A DNA stretch of 60,000 nt, from the NCBI GenBank assembly GCA_012295275.1, contig CM022665.1:25853446-25913445 (forward strand), read 5' to 3'. This DNA comes from Chrysomallon squamiferum (taxonomy: Eukaryota; Mollusca; Gastropoda; Neomphalida; Peltospiridae). The notes under the pieces were generated by a model that did no database searches, was not told the origin of the DNA, and was given only the letters and a program-made list of their open reading frames with translations. The position numbers were made by a program, and so were the translations under genes. Of this stretch, positions 46,441 to 58,353 are shown piece by piece. How positions within the stretch are numbered: the stretch's first letter is position 1; each line of letters starts with the position of its first letter.

Positions 46441-47010
46441 TGTTGTGTGCTCAAGTTTAACAAACAGTTAAAATAAAGATGGTTTAAATAAAAGAATAAA
46501 TAATAGTTTCTATGACAACAAGTAGATGGATTGGCTGATATTTGTTTTCTATGGAAACTCATACAAATAGCTGGCGATGTTTTTATTATATTTTTTTATT
46601 TCTTATTTACTTATTAATTTTTTTAATTAATTTCATTTTGCATGCTGATGACAAACAGTTTAGTATATTTTAATACGTTTATTTTATTTATTTCTGTAAT
46701 TTTACATGCATACATTCTTAGACGTGCACACACACACACAACACAACACACAACACACACACACACATATACACACACACATGCACAAATGAGTATAGAA
46801 AAAGACCATATATGTGAGAAATATTTAAATAACTAAAACTATACATATCTGAACAGTAAGAACATTTCTTCAACCAAATGTGTATTTATAATATAATTTT
46901 TATTAGAATAATGTTATAGACACGAAAACAATACATTTATAATTTTTATCGTTGAAAATGCTTTATACATGTTGATTAAATATCGGAATAAATAGCTGGG
47001 AGGTTTTTTT

Positions 47011-47012
<2 letters not shown>

Positions 47013-47063
<51 letters not shown>
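47013..47063. repeat. (TA)n microsatellite
   Basis: Perfect TA tract of about 50 nt. Confidence 0.95.
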
Positions 47064-47067
<4 letters not shown>

Positions 47068-47939
47068 CAGAATTTCATTCGTATCAGATTTATCCAGCAT
47101 GCATGTAGATCTATATGTATTCATAGTTATATAACAATATATATATATATATATTTTTTTTTTTTCCAGACATATTTATATGACAAAACCTGCAGTAGTT
47201 CAGTGCAATCCACAAAGTGTGACACATCTCCGTTCATTTCCTGTATTGATTTTTAAAACTATTCTCGTCTAAGCGGCAGAAATTATTGAATAAAATACCT
47301 GTAAATAATATCAATAAATGTGTTGTGTCACTGGCCACCAATCGGCCAAACGAGGTAGCTCGGTTCTGTGGCATTGTCTGATTCTTTATCATTTTGTTAA
47401 CGATGTTCATTTGACTGAACTATTATTGTACTTTCGGAACGAACCGTAAAACTGTATGAATGCTACACCATGTCTTTGTGTTCTAGTTCTGGTAAAGGAT
47501 TACGTGGTACTCGTATACAGAGTTTAAGCAAGCTTTAAAAATAATGCATTGTAGTTTTGCTGTCTGTTACATTACTGTCTGTGCCATTTATATCAGTTTC
47601 AAATAATTATTATGGAAATAACAGATGACATAGTTCCTGAGATTTGTGTATGTGTGGGTGTATGTCTGTGAGTATGAAAGCGAATGAGTAATTTCCTTTT
47701 TTTTTCTCTTCTTTTAATAATAAGAAGAAGAAAGAAAGAAAGAAGAAAACAAACAAACAAACAAAAAAGCAATTAAAAAGTAAATGAACAAAAACTACTG
47801 CATTTGCATTAGAAAGAATATATCAAGCTTAAATGTACAACTAAATGATATAGCACATTTTCCTGTCTACGTATTATTTAAGTGTACATTTTTCACATAC
47901 CATTTAACGAGGTATGTCTTTTTTATATTTAGTCTATTT

Positions 47940-47941
<2 letters not shown>

Positions 47942-48030
<89 letters not shown>
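47942..48030. repeat. (CT)n microsatellite
   Basis: Perfect CT tract of nearly 90 nt. Confidence 0.95.
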
Positions 48031-48034
<4 letters not shown>

Positions 48035-49410
48035 GTGTATCTATATGAATGTTTGCGTATCTGTATTAACGTCTACATGACAGTGTGTTTGTGTGTGTGC
48101 ACGTGAACGCATGTTTTGTGTGTGCTTATATAAACACACCCGTAAATATAACAAATATCAGAACTGATATACCATCCTACTCCTTTATTATGCAGTACCA
48201 TTATTATTAACGAAACGAATGTAACACAAATTAAACATGCCGGGAAAGAGAAGAAAACGCCTTTTAATAAAAAAAAAAAAAACCTCTGGGCATGACAAAA
48301 CAGATATATCAGCAGTTGTCATGCATGAATAATTCACTGGAATGTTTGTGTACTGCATAGTAAGTGTATCCAGACATTAAAGAAATTCTTTACATGAATA
48401 ATATTTATCACTGATTTTTGCTTTGTTATTTTATTACTGACTCGACTACTATTGCTGCTGCTACTATCATTACTGTTAGTACATATTCTACTGTTACTTC
48501 TGATATTGCGTTTGCTGTTACTATGCTACTGTTACTACATGTGAACAAGATATGCTATTCGACCATTACACCAACAGCAATAACAAGGATCACAAGCAAG
48601 TAAGTTAGTAAATACATAAAACTAAATTTTAAAAAGAAAGGAAAGGAAATTTTCATTGTGAATTAAATAATAATAATAAAATGATATAAAAAGACCACAT
48701 TTCTAATTACTAGCTATGTACCAACAATTTACGAGAGTTGTTAACACATTTATGCAAAGAAACAGGCATTTACAAATTTTACAGGATGAAACTGTATGAT
48801 CATACACTGAATTTGGTGCGACATAAGTTATCAACAGATGTACATATATAAATAAAAGTAAAACAATATATAACAACAATAGAAATATACTCACACACTC
48901 ACGAACACAGCCACACACGCTTAATTACTCAGAACACTCACATACATTCATTGTATTTTACAGTAATACATTTACACATTTTGATGACTGAGGGATACTG
49001 ATTACCTTTAGTTTACTAAAAGATATCTGAAACTTAGTACATCAACTTTGAATTCTAGAAAAATATTGTTTTTAATATATTTGTTAATAAAAACTGAAAG
49101 TTTCTTTTGAATACGGTGTTGATTAAGAATTATTTCAAAGCACTGATAAATGTAGTGTCTTAAAAAAAAACTTCGGCTATCATACGCCTCTTGAAGACTG
49201 ATATTCTATAAACTGATAGAATAATATTTAAAAATTCTATTGGACAATTTTCGATCGCTAGATAATCCAAATAGTAATTGTCGTTTTAACTGATCTAATG
49301 AAAACCCGTTTTTTTAAATATTTGGACACATACCTCTAGAAAGATAGATATCAAATCAAATAATTCGTTACAGTACGAAAAGAAATGGCACAAATTTTTA
49401 TCATACTTCA

Positions 49411-49760
49411 ACACAAAATACACAAATACATATGTCATTTATTACTATTATTATTTAATTTATTTATTTATTTATTTATCATCTTTAACCGCCAGGTGGT
49501 TTTATTAAACAAAATGTAAAAATATAATTTTTCAGCCGACGTAGGGACTCGAACCCTAGACCCTCAGATTAAAAGTCTGATGCTCTACCGACTGAGCTAC
49601 GAAGGCTGTTAGCCGCAGTTTGGGAAAAGAATGAACGGGTTAAGGTTCAGAATATTATAGCACATATATTTAACACTAGTAACAGTAGTGATTATAGGAC
49701 CAATAATGGAAGCACTAACAGTAGTATTTGTGGTAGAAACAACAGCAGTTTTAATAGTAG
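49411..49760. repeat. Duplicated segment A1 (tRNA plus flanks)
   Basis: Matches 52441-52790 in the same order. First is ACAAAATACACAAATAC with a TATGT-ATTT tail, then an AT-rich spacer. The full tRNA-Lys-like gene follows, then GGAAAAGAAYGAACGGGWTA with AGGTTCAGRATAT, and then the start of an AGT-rich array (CACWAACAGTRRTATTTGTGG). This is a segmental duplication, not independent tRNA insertion. Confidence 0.75.
49534..49606 (-). tRNA. tRNA-Lys(UUU)-like gene, copy 2
   Basis: Identical over 73 nt to the intronic copy at 28420-28492, so it shares the anticodon TTT, intact boxes A and B, the U4-C69 and U5-U68 acceptor mismatches and discriminator U. A T5 run suited to RNA polymerase III termination lies about 10-20 nt past its 3' end. 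It sits inside duplicated segment A1. Confidence 0.85.
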
Positions 49761-50028
49761 TAGTAATAGTAATAGTAGTAGCAGTAGTAGTATTTGTTTC
49801 AGAAACAACAGCAGTTTTAATAGTAATAGTAACAGTAATAGTAGCAGCAGTAGTATCAATACAATAGTAGTAGCAGCAGTAGTATCAACAGTAGTAGTAC
49901 TAGTAGTTATGGTAGTCGAAGTATTAATAGCAGCAGCAACATTTTTAATAGTAGTATAAATAACAGAATCAGTAGTAATGGTTGCGAGCAGCGGTGATGT
50001 TTGCAACTGTAGTAGTAGTAGCAGTAGC

Positions 50029-50089
<61 letters not shown>

Positions 50090-50195
50090 ACGGAAGGGAT
50101 AGAAGTGGTGTGCAGAGGTCTGGTGATGACCGGGGTCACCTGCTTGATTGTATGCCAGGGTAGCAGTGGTAGTAGTAAAGGTAGTAGCAGTAATT
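49694..50195. repeat. Long imperfect (AGT)n trinucleotide array
   Basis: AGT/AGC/AAT trinucleotides with interruptions, including a nearly pure AGT core at about 50013-50088. It produces poly-Ser, poly-Val and poly-Thr open frames on both strands with no coding support. Confidence 0.9.
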
Positions 50196-50479
50196 TTTTT
50201 TTGCTGTTTTTTGGAATAATTAAATATATATGATAGAGGACAGTCTCTGCCATTGTTCCCTGGACTACTGACTTATTAGCATGAATGAATATTTTAATGA
50301 CGTATAAGCACCATTAAGTAGGTAACAAATCATAACATTACTTGCTGGGCAAAAATAACAATGGGACAATTACCAAAGAAAACATGTTTATTATAAGTAC
50401 ATTCCGTGAGATAGAAATAGAAAGCTGTGAAGAATGGTGCTTGTCAGAAATGGGCATTGTTGTGTAAATGTGTGTACTC

Positions 50480-50779
50480 TGGGGCGGATCCAGTTTTTCT
50501 AATTGGGGGGGGGTGTCCATGACAAAAATGGCACCTAACATTTTGAAAAGGCAATATTGAAAAATTACACACGATTCACATGGACCATAATATAACAGTG
50601 CTTCAACAGGGATGCTAGTAGACGTATTCTACAGTGTTCTATACATTGAAAGAAATTTAAAAAAAAAAAAAAAACATCTGTAAAAAAAAAAAGTAAAAAT
50701 CCTAAATAAAAGGGACACTTCTCAAATTTGAAAGGGGGGGGTGTCCGGACGTCTTGGACATCCCTCTAGATCAGCCCCA
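50480..50779. mobile_element. 300-bp MITE-like element
   Basis: The left end TGGGGCGGATCCAG and right end CTAGATCAGCCCCA form an imperfect terminal inverted repeat. Subterminal G-runs with GTGTCC occur near both ends. The immediately flanking bases TGTACTC (50473-50479) and TGTACTT (50780-50786) look like a 7-bp target duplication with one mismatch. It has no coding capacity. The GGGGCGGATCCAG end is of a type I associate with widespread non-autonomous invertebrate DNA elements. Confidence 0.65.
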
Positions 50780-50786
50780 TGTACTT

Positions 50787-52440
50787 ATTTGTCATTGGGT
50801 GTCTGTGAGTGAGTTTGACTAGAGAACTACTAGTAATACATTCTCTGATGTTTGTTCTGCTATAAACAACGTAATTACAGGCCCGTAGTTTAAAAAACAA
50901 CAACAACAACAAAAAACAACAACATCTGTGTTATTTTTTTTTTTTTTTTTTATTCAGTTTAATCATATTTCATGGTTTCATTAATAAAATGGACAAAGGA
51001 AAGTTTAAAACGTAGGTAAACACTGAAAACATATGAACAGCTACCTACCTTAAAAAAGCGAATGCAGATTTATCCTAAGTAGTCTTATTATTTTTACACA
51101 CATCTTCTTAAAATGACCCGTTATTAACGAACATTTTCTGTATAAATATTAATAAGCGAATGTGTTTGAAAACATTTCCAAATAATGTGGGGGGTTTTTT
51201 GTTTTTTTTTTTTTTTTTTTTATCTCTGATACATTATGGCCTGTTGTTAGCCAGACCTTTCTCTGTATCAATTACCCTTAAAGTAAACACTATCATTATA
51301 CTTCCATAAATAATGTGGTCTTCTTTATTTTTTTTCTTTTAAATTTTCTTTTAAATTTTCTTTCTTTCTTCTTTGGAGTTTTCCTGGAAAATACCTTTCA
51401 TTAAAAGCCAGTTAAACACATATTTGCACGAATAAAGATTGTGAACTTTAACCTGAATACATCCGTAAAATTTCATTGTGCAGACGACAGCGATGCTCGC
51501 TGTAAAGCAGACGGCGGATTAGTACGATCACGTCAGCAGAGGCAGCACAATTACACCTGCACAATGAATGCCTGTGCAGTGCATCACAGCAGGTAAACCC
51601 GTTCTCTCTGTGTATTTCAAAGACGTGTATATTTAGCAGGCTCAGAGGATTGCAAAGAATATTTTTTATTAAAAGAAAAGGGGACAATGGACTAATGTAG
51701 CAGAAGATAAAACTATTAGCTCGCTCTCTACAGTTGGACCGATCTAAAACAACAATAGAAATAATTCTGTATTAATAAGATCCCCCCGCCCCTATGATTT
51801 AGTAAACTGGTTATAATGAAATTTTGTGTTTCCTTTTAAAATTTCTTTCTTCTTTTTGCTTTAAAAAGTATCCGTAATATTAATAACAACACTTTTTTTT
51901 TTTCTTTTTTTTCGATATGCTTTCTATCATTGATGTTCATTATTTTTAAACATTGTTTTTCTCCTTGGATATCAAGATAGATCCACATGAACAAATGGAA
52001 TCTATGACATTTTTCTTTCTTTCAACTGTTATTCTCTGTTTCAGATAATAATTTCTGCCCTTTTCTCGTTCAACCAATCTCTCTTCTGTTTGTTATGTGT
52101 TGCTTTACTTAATGATAACATAACTTGTCGCTAGATATTGTAATACGTGTGTTTTCGTGCTTCAGTAATCACTATTTTATCTACGGTCTGTGAACGTCAT
52201 AAAATATTCGATAATAATTGAAATAGTTATATCTTTTTAACGCTTTGAAAGGAATATCTGACAAAGACAGATTATATAAAGTGCGAATAAAATGTAGCTG
52301 ACAAAAAGAACCCATACTGAAGTGAATATTATTTTCTTCGTTATAAAAGAATTCCTTTATACGTGTTGGAGATTTTTTTGCAGCATTCTTAAAAGTACTG
52401 CTGATACTATCTATTAAACGTAAAGGATACTGGTATTTTT
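50787..52440. other. Spacer between duplicated tRNA segments
   Basis: AT-rich DNA with poly-T runs (50935-50951, 51198-51221). The minus frames at 51448-51687 (Cys-rich) and 52181-52459 have no splice context or domain and are not accepted as genes. Confidence 0.5.
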
Positions 52441-52790
52441 TCTCACACAAAATACACAAATACTTATGTAATTTTTTATTTTTTATTTTTTCTTAACACA
52501 AATAAAATGTATAGTGACATATTCTTAAAACTGATCAGCATAAACAAAACTATTTCAGCCGACGTAGGGACTCGAACCCTAGACCCTCAGATTAAAAGTC
52601 TGATGCTCTACCGACTGAGCTACGAAGGCTATTAAGATATACGCTGGAAAAGAACGAACGGGATAAGGTTCAGGATATAATAGCCAGTAAATCTAGGACA
52701 AAACGAACGTCGTAGTAATAGTACTGGCAATAGTGAACGCACAAACAGTGATATTTGTGGCAGTAGTAGCTGCTGTAGAAAGAATAGTAA
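52441..52790. repeat. Duplicated segment A2 (tRNA plus flanks)
   Basis: Partner of 49411-49760, offset by about 3.03 kb. Flanks are diverged by substitutions and small indels while the tRNA-like gene is unchanged. It runs into its own AGT-rich array (about 52756-52975). Confidence 0.75.
52557..52629 (-). tRNA. tRNA-Lys(UUU)-like gene, copy 3
   Basis: Full-length 73-nt copy, identical to copy 1 including the two acceptor mismatches. A TTTT run follows within about 15 nt on the 3' side. It lies in segment A2, whose flanks are clearly more diverged from A1 than the gene itself. Confidence 0.85.
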
Positions 52791-52975
52791 TAATAGTAGT
52801 AGTAGTTGTTGTTGTTGTAATAGTAATAGAACAAATAATACCCGCAGTACAAGTTGTAATAGTAGTTATTGCTGTAGTAGTAGTAGTAGTAGTGATGGTG
52901 GTGGTTGTAGTAGTAATAGTAGTGATGGTGGTGGTGGTTTTACTAGTAGTAGCAGTAGTAATAGTAGAAACAAAC
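52756..52975. repeat. Imperfect (AGT)n array
   Basis: AGT, AAT, GTT and GGT trinucleotides. Homologous in position to the array at 49694-50195 but shorter and more interrupted. Confidence 0.85.
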
Positions 52976-53646
52976 AGCATATGAATACTATTAGTAGATT
53001 TGACTTACCTGCCAATCGATACAAGTGTAAATTATGAGCTCAGATTTAAATGAATGAATAAATATCTTTGCTTAATGTTATCTCCGCGTATCTGATATGA
53101 GATCATCGTAAGAATAAATACATGTTTTGGAGGCGCTTTGGTTAGTTATTAGGTCTGAAGGAATATAATGTTTATTTAATACGGTGCTTACTGTCTTATA
53201 GAAGAAGAAATATTTATAATAATTTATACGATGTGAAAATAACAGATGTTTGTAATAAATTATTTCAAATAAATGATGTCTGTAATAATTATATTAAAAT
53301 GACAGATTTTGTAATATATCACGAAAGTGAAGTATGATGATTAACTTCACGGATATCCCAGCGTTACTTTTAATTACTTTTCAGAGTTTCTTTCCAAAAT
53401 GTACATTATTTTCTTCAAATTTCTGGTTAGATACCAGGGTTTTTCTTGTTTTATTTTATGTTACTGTGATTATTTGAAATGTTAAAGACATCTAAAAAAA
53501 AACTTAACAGTGTACAGTAATCTACTGCATAGTCGTCACTATCTCGTTTTAAGGTAAGCGGCTGTGATTATTGTTAACATTATTATTACTTTTCTTTTAG
53601 AATTATAAATATATTTGTAACTGATGTTTAAAATAGAATTGTTACT

Positions 53647-53690
53647 GCCTTTGTAGCTCAGTCGGTAGGCTTCGAGTCCCTATGTCGGCT
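53647..53690 (+). pseudogene. tRNA-Lys-like remnant lacking the anticodon arm, inverted
   Basis: A 44-nt sequence on the opposite strand to the other copies, from GCCTTTGTAGCTCAGTCGG to TTCGAGTCCCTATGTCGGCT. It equals the full copy with 29 nt removed between two TAG triplets, one in the D arm and one at the T stem. The whole anticodon arm is lost. Both promoter boxes are largely retained, with one change before TTCGAG. Confidence 0.75.
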
Positions 53691-54130
53691 TTACTTTTAT
53701 ATTAATTTCCTCCCCCCTTAATAGCTGTAAAATATCTCATATTTATTACTTTAATAAATATATTTAAAACGTATAAATGAAAAAAACGAACCATATAAAT
53801 AATATGGTAGATTTTGTAAGCAAATAATATTTAATATACTCGCAGAAAGAACTTCTTTGCCTCTTTTAAGTACCATCTTAAAACACTGTGTTTGTTTTCC
53901 TGCTTTTGTTTACACCGGCATACGGAACTTTTACCTCAAGATTCATTTTTGATATGTACCTATGCAAATACAAAGAATATAATATATTGAAACTAAAGGG
54001 GTGAAAAAAAGAGAGAAAAAAGACCATTTTTCATTACACAATACATAATATTTATAATACCAGGATCGAAATCTTGTGTCACACCACTGTTGAAAAGAAA
54101 ACAGACATAAATAAATTTAAAAATTTAAAC

Positions 54131-54203
54131 AGCCGACGTAGGGACTCGAACCCTAGACCCTCAGATTAAAAGTCTGATGCTCTACCGACTGAGCTACGAA
54201 GGC
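54131..54203 (-). tRNA. tRNA-Lys(UUU)-like gene, copy 4
   Basis: Full-length 73-nt copy, same sequence and same acceptor mismatches as copy 1. A TTTTT run lies about 7-12 nt beyond the 3' end. Confidence 0.85.
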
Positions 54204-54788
54204 TGTAACTAAAATGTTTTAAATGATGCCATTGAAGGCCTTGAACTGAAAACATAAGCAGGGTTTTATACCCAGTTACAACTGATTTAAACAAATTCAT
54301 CTTTTTCTTTTATCTTTTATAAAATAACTAATAATTAAAAAAAAAAAAAAACCCAGTAAATTTAAAACAAGTACATGTTCAAGCTGACTGGCATGGTGTA
54401 ATGTGCTGGTTTCGAGACAGAACTGTTTGGTAGACGTTCGAGGAGCTTCTGTTATCTACATCACGTTGTAAAATAATTATTTATGAGAATTTATCCATAA
54501 CCGGTACTTGATTTAGTCTTGATAATGCTATAAAATACATAAATAAAGATGCTTCGTCTTTAAGAATTGGTTTTATTTGTCAAAATATTTATAATAAATT
54601 TCATATGACAATCATTAATGGTTTTTTTTTTTTTTTTTTTCCTCTGTGGACTGTGATAGGCTAAACCGTAGCTTGTTCAGCTTCTGTCCAAATACGGCAA
54701 TAAACTTATGATTAGCGTCATTTTACAGGAACTGTTGTCGCTGTGTGAATCAACACAAAATAAAACAAAACAAAACCATTTTTTTTAA

Positions 54789-54834
54789 AGCTAACTTAGG
54801 GATTCTGATGCTCTACCGACTGAGCTACGAAGGC
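54789..54834 (-). pseudogene. tRNA-Lys-like remnant, 27-nt internal deletion
   Basis: The 5' half is unchanged to GCATCAGA, then joins directly to a diverged 3' end (ATCCCTAAGTTAGCT). Positions 32-58 of the full copy are missing, with GA at both breakpoints. The anticodon loop and box B are lost. Confidence 0.75.
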
Positions 54835-55044
54835 TACGAAAACAAATACTCAAAATGAACTGATGAATGAAATGTTAAAATTAATGGCTTTTTTCTTTGA
54901 ACACACCTTAATTTAGATTGGCAAAAATAACGTTTTTAACTTTTTAAGTGAACCTAAATTTTAATTAGTTGTTACCCAGGAAAAAGTTACAGTCCGAATG
55001 TCAACTACTTAATATGCAAGATAATAACAACAACAACAATAATA

Positions 55045-55230
55045 CAGGTAGTCATCGACTTACGACTGTTAGATTTTACGACCACACACCTGACTGGGCT
55101 GACAGTGCTAAAACTGGGTTTATTATCTTCTGCCAACACTGGCGGATGGTTACTTGGCTGTGTTCATTTTCAGACCTCCTTCCTCAAGCTCGCCGTTCAA
55201 CAGATAAGTGCATAGCGGAATTGTTACGTA
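55045..55230 (+). mobile_element. Possible truncated Tc1/pogo-type DNA element end
   Basis: After TA, the sequence CAGGTAGTCATCGACTTACG followed by a second TTTTACGACC resembles terminal repeats of pogo/Tigger-like elements (CAG plus CGACTTACGAC pattern). No matching opposite end was found before the tRNA copy at 55635, so it is truncated or misread. The end coordinate is approximate. Confidence 0.3.
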
Positions 55231-55233
55231 TAT

Positions 55234-55268
<35 letters not shown>

Positions 55269-55634
55269 GAAGACTGGAAATTCATACTTTGAATGCTGTT
55301 GTGACCCGTGCTTGTTGCAATCCATGCTTGTTCTGTCTGTCGGTGCTTCCTGTATTCTGATATAGGTTTGGGGATTACGAGAAGTTCGTCTTTTATTGAA
55401 GAAAATAGAACTTTTCCAATGACAGCCATTTTTTATTTTTGCCTCAGCGTTGCAGAAATGCAGTGCACAAAAAGATAAATGCAATTCATCTCGGGCGGAT
55501 TGAAACACAGATGAAGCATACACTTCCCAACACCAGTGATCAATGAACAGTTTCTGATTTTTTTTTTTTTTTTGTTTGTTTATTTATTTATTTATTTATA
55601 ATAAAGCAAACATTTTTTTTCAAAATATTCAACA

Positions 55635-55707
55635 AGCCGACGTAGGGACTCGAACCCTAGACCCTCAGATTAAAAGTCTGATGCTCTACCGACTGAGCTA
55701 CGAAGGC
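55635..55707 (-). tRNA. tRNA-Lys(UUU)-like gene, copy 5
   Basis: Full-length 73-nt copy identical to copy 1, with a T-run within about 10 nt of the 3' end. It lies 1504 bp from copy 4, close to the 1574-bp step between copies 3 and 4. Confidence 0.85.
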
Positions 55708-55914
55708 TGTAATAAAAGTTAATATGAATGAATAGCGTCAGCTAAGTACCATTATTAATATTATTAATAACTGTATTATAAGTAATTTCCGTATTTAAAT
55801 AATTTTATTTAAAATATAATAAATAAATAAATAAATAAATAAAAATTATAAAAATTAAAAAGATTAAATTAAAAAACAACATACCATTTACAGAAACAGG
55901 ATAGCATAACTATA

Positions 55915-55945
<31 letters not shown>

Positions 55946-56320
55946 TAATAATAATAATAACAAACTGGCAGGTTCACCCGGCATCATATAACAATATTAT
56001 ACTTATAACCCAATATGAATCGCTTGTTTAACACAACAGTGATAATTGTCTATACTATTTTTCATTGTTTGTTCTGAAGATCTTTACGATATTTTTGTAC
56101 ACTTACTTTTCCTGTGCTGAAGTTTTACACATCGATTTTCACTAAATTTCTTTTATCTTTTTTTATTTTTTATTTCTTATTTTTTTCAGTGCCTGTCTGT
56201 TTACGCAGTTATGAATTATGCAGCTAAGTTAAATAAAGGTAACTAAATATTCTGTAGTGTTTATTTGTATTTATTTATTTATTTATACACTTTACATAAT
56301 TATTCTGGTAATCTATTGAC

Positions 56321-56356
<36 letters not shown>

Positions 56357-56745
56357 ATGGGTTGTTTTTTGTGATGAGTCTTTATTTTATTTGTTTTTAA
56401 AAACATTTTTGTAAACGCGGAAATTTTTCTTTTTCGTTTTTCATAATGCATTTGTATTTTCTTTTTCAAATTTATGTGACTTTTTTTTAGTTCATGTCTT
56501 TAAATATATGCTGTACAATTTATTGTCTATTACGGTTGAATTCGTTGCTTTTAAAATCTGAATGTATGAAAACTAAAGAAGTATGCTTCTGAAATATCTG
56601 TACATGTCAATTTTAAATACATCATATTATAAAAATACTAAAGGAACGAACATTATATTTCTTCTTTAGCTACTCACATAAATACCGTCCCGAAAAACAA
56701 ATGGCAAAATAGTTTAATATATACATATATACAGATATCGAACCA

Positions 56746-57053
56746 ATTATCCGGCGTCCAGAAAGACCAGAAAACCGGAAGTTTTGTTCCCGACTCAAGT
56801 TTCATTGTTCGCGCGCGTAGGTGTTGTCCTCACCAGACCGGAACTACTATTTCAAGCCGCGTGGCGTTCGTTCACTCGCCGCATTGTTTACGTGTCGAGT
56901 TGCCACAAGTTGTGTATCGTCAATTTTGTTGTTTTTTTTGTTTTTTTTTAAAATGTTTATGCCTAATTATTTACTTATTTAGATGCCTTGGTATCAAAAA
57001 ACCGGATAATCCAGAAATCCGGAATGCCTCAGACCCCAAGGAGTCCGGATAAT
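56746..57053. mobile_element. Non-autonomous pogo/Tigger-like element
   Basis: The left end ATTATCCGG (56746-56754) continues CGTCCAGAAAGACCAGAAAACCGGA. The right end, read in reverse complement, gives ATTATCCGG (57053-57045) then ACTCCTTGGGGTCTGAGG and CATTCCGGATT. Together they follow the pattern TTATCCGGacnCC-n-gACCAGA-n-CCGGA typical of Tigger-like inverted repeats. The interior is less AT-rich and CpG-bearing, with no transposase. The outer few bases are degraded by AT slippage on the right, so a TA target duplication cannot be confirmed. Confidence 0.62.
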
Positions 57054-57210
57054 ATATATATTTTTTTTTTTTTCGGCAGTGTGACACCAGTTATATCATG
57101 AAATATATTTTGTGACTGAATAACACTAAAATAACAATAATAAAATGAAATTGTATGACAGGTAGATATTTCAAGATTTAATAGAAGAAATATTATTAAA
57201 TAAAAATGAT

Positions 57211-57284
57211 AACCAACGTAACGACTCGAACCCTAGATCCTCGGATTAAAAATGTAGATGCTCTACCGACCGAGCTATGAAAGA
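57211..57284 (-). pseudogene. Diverged tRNA-Lys-like copy
   Basis: Aligned along its full length with the family but with about a dozen substitutions and a one-base insertion next to the anticodon loop. Box B and much of box A remain. The anticodon stem and the ends no longer pair. It is the oldest-looking member of the cluster. Confidence 0.7.
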
Positions 57285-58073
57285 CCTGTCAACAATACGT
57301 AAATAAATGAACACTTGGCTGTCTTACAAGATAAACTGTCTAAAAAAGATTTATATTTAACTGTATTCGATTATTTACCAGATGTTGCTCCAGAATTACT
57401 TCGGGAAGGAGATAACCAAAAAAAAAAAAAAAAAAAAAAAAAAAACCAGTCAAACAACAACACTAAGTTAAATTAAAATATCAGATCCAAACATCACGTA
57501 AACCAAACTAACTGTAACACAGTGGGTTTCAACCACTCACAGCCAACCAAGTTCTGAAAACGTTTAGGTGTACTAGAGCCGTATGGTCGTGTTCATTAAT
57601 AGTTCATATTTAACCATTTATTTATTTTGCATGGTAAGATTTCTGGGACGTCGACATTAATTGTTTCAGAAAAGTTCTTATTAATGCATGACATATAAAT
57701 TGCCTCCACTCCATACATTAAAATTGCACAATTGTATTCCATAGTAAACATTATTTGCTCTGCTTCATGTAATGTTTATGTTTATCATTCACATACCAAG
57801 CTAATACCATCAGTTAGAAAAAATTATAATTATTATTATTCACATTATTACCATTAGAAAACTTTATACTAATATTACTGCATAATGTATACATGACAAA
57901 AAGTCATAATCTGCTTTGTCGCTCGTTTATAATAATTCTGAAAAATCCTATTCAAATTATTGTTAATATCGAAAGTATTCAATGATTATTACATAAAAAT
58001 GTGTATTGTCTCAATTATAATAAATCTTCAAAAACTTATTACAGTCGCAGAACGATAAGGACGCGAACAAATC

Positions 58074-58109
<36 letters not shown>

Positions 58110-58353
58110 TAATTACTCAAAAAAAAAAAAAAAATAATAATAATTAATTACTCAAAAAACAACCTTTTCTTGCAAAACAACCATGAATAGGAAAATTAGT
58201 GGTGATAATAAGTATTTTAAAATAAAATATTTATTCAGAACTTTTGCTTTAATTTAATATTTAATTATTTAGTTTACAAAATATACATAATTATAATAAG
58301 TTAAAATAGATATATAAAATGTAAAAAAATAATAATAATAATAAAAGAAAGTC

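Larger units (their letters stand above)
46441..49410. other. Intergenic region, repeats only
   Basis: AT-rich DNA with (CA)n at 46730-46782, (TA)n at 47013-47063, (CT)n at 47942-48030 and poly-T runs. No gene is recognised. The open frames at 47784-48080 and 48418-48603 are repeat translations. Confidence 0.6.

Noticed and set aside
47784-48080. 98-aa open frame with Leu-Ser repeat
   Set aside because: The body is a CT dinucleotide tract. The short ends have no recognisable domain.
49694-50253. Poly-Ser, poly-Val and poly-Thr open frames on both strands
   Set aside because: They are translations of an AGT trinucleotide array in several frames at once, with no splice sites or coding bias.
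51448-51687. Cys-rich 79-aa minus-strand frame
   Set aside because: No signal peptide, regular Cys pattern or splice sites. The first part is ordinary AT-rich sequence.
52670-52984. Thr/Ile- and Val-rich open frames
   Set aside because: Same cause: the AGT/AAT array at 52756-52975 read in different frames.
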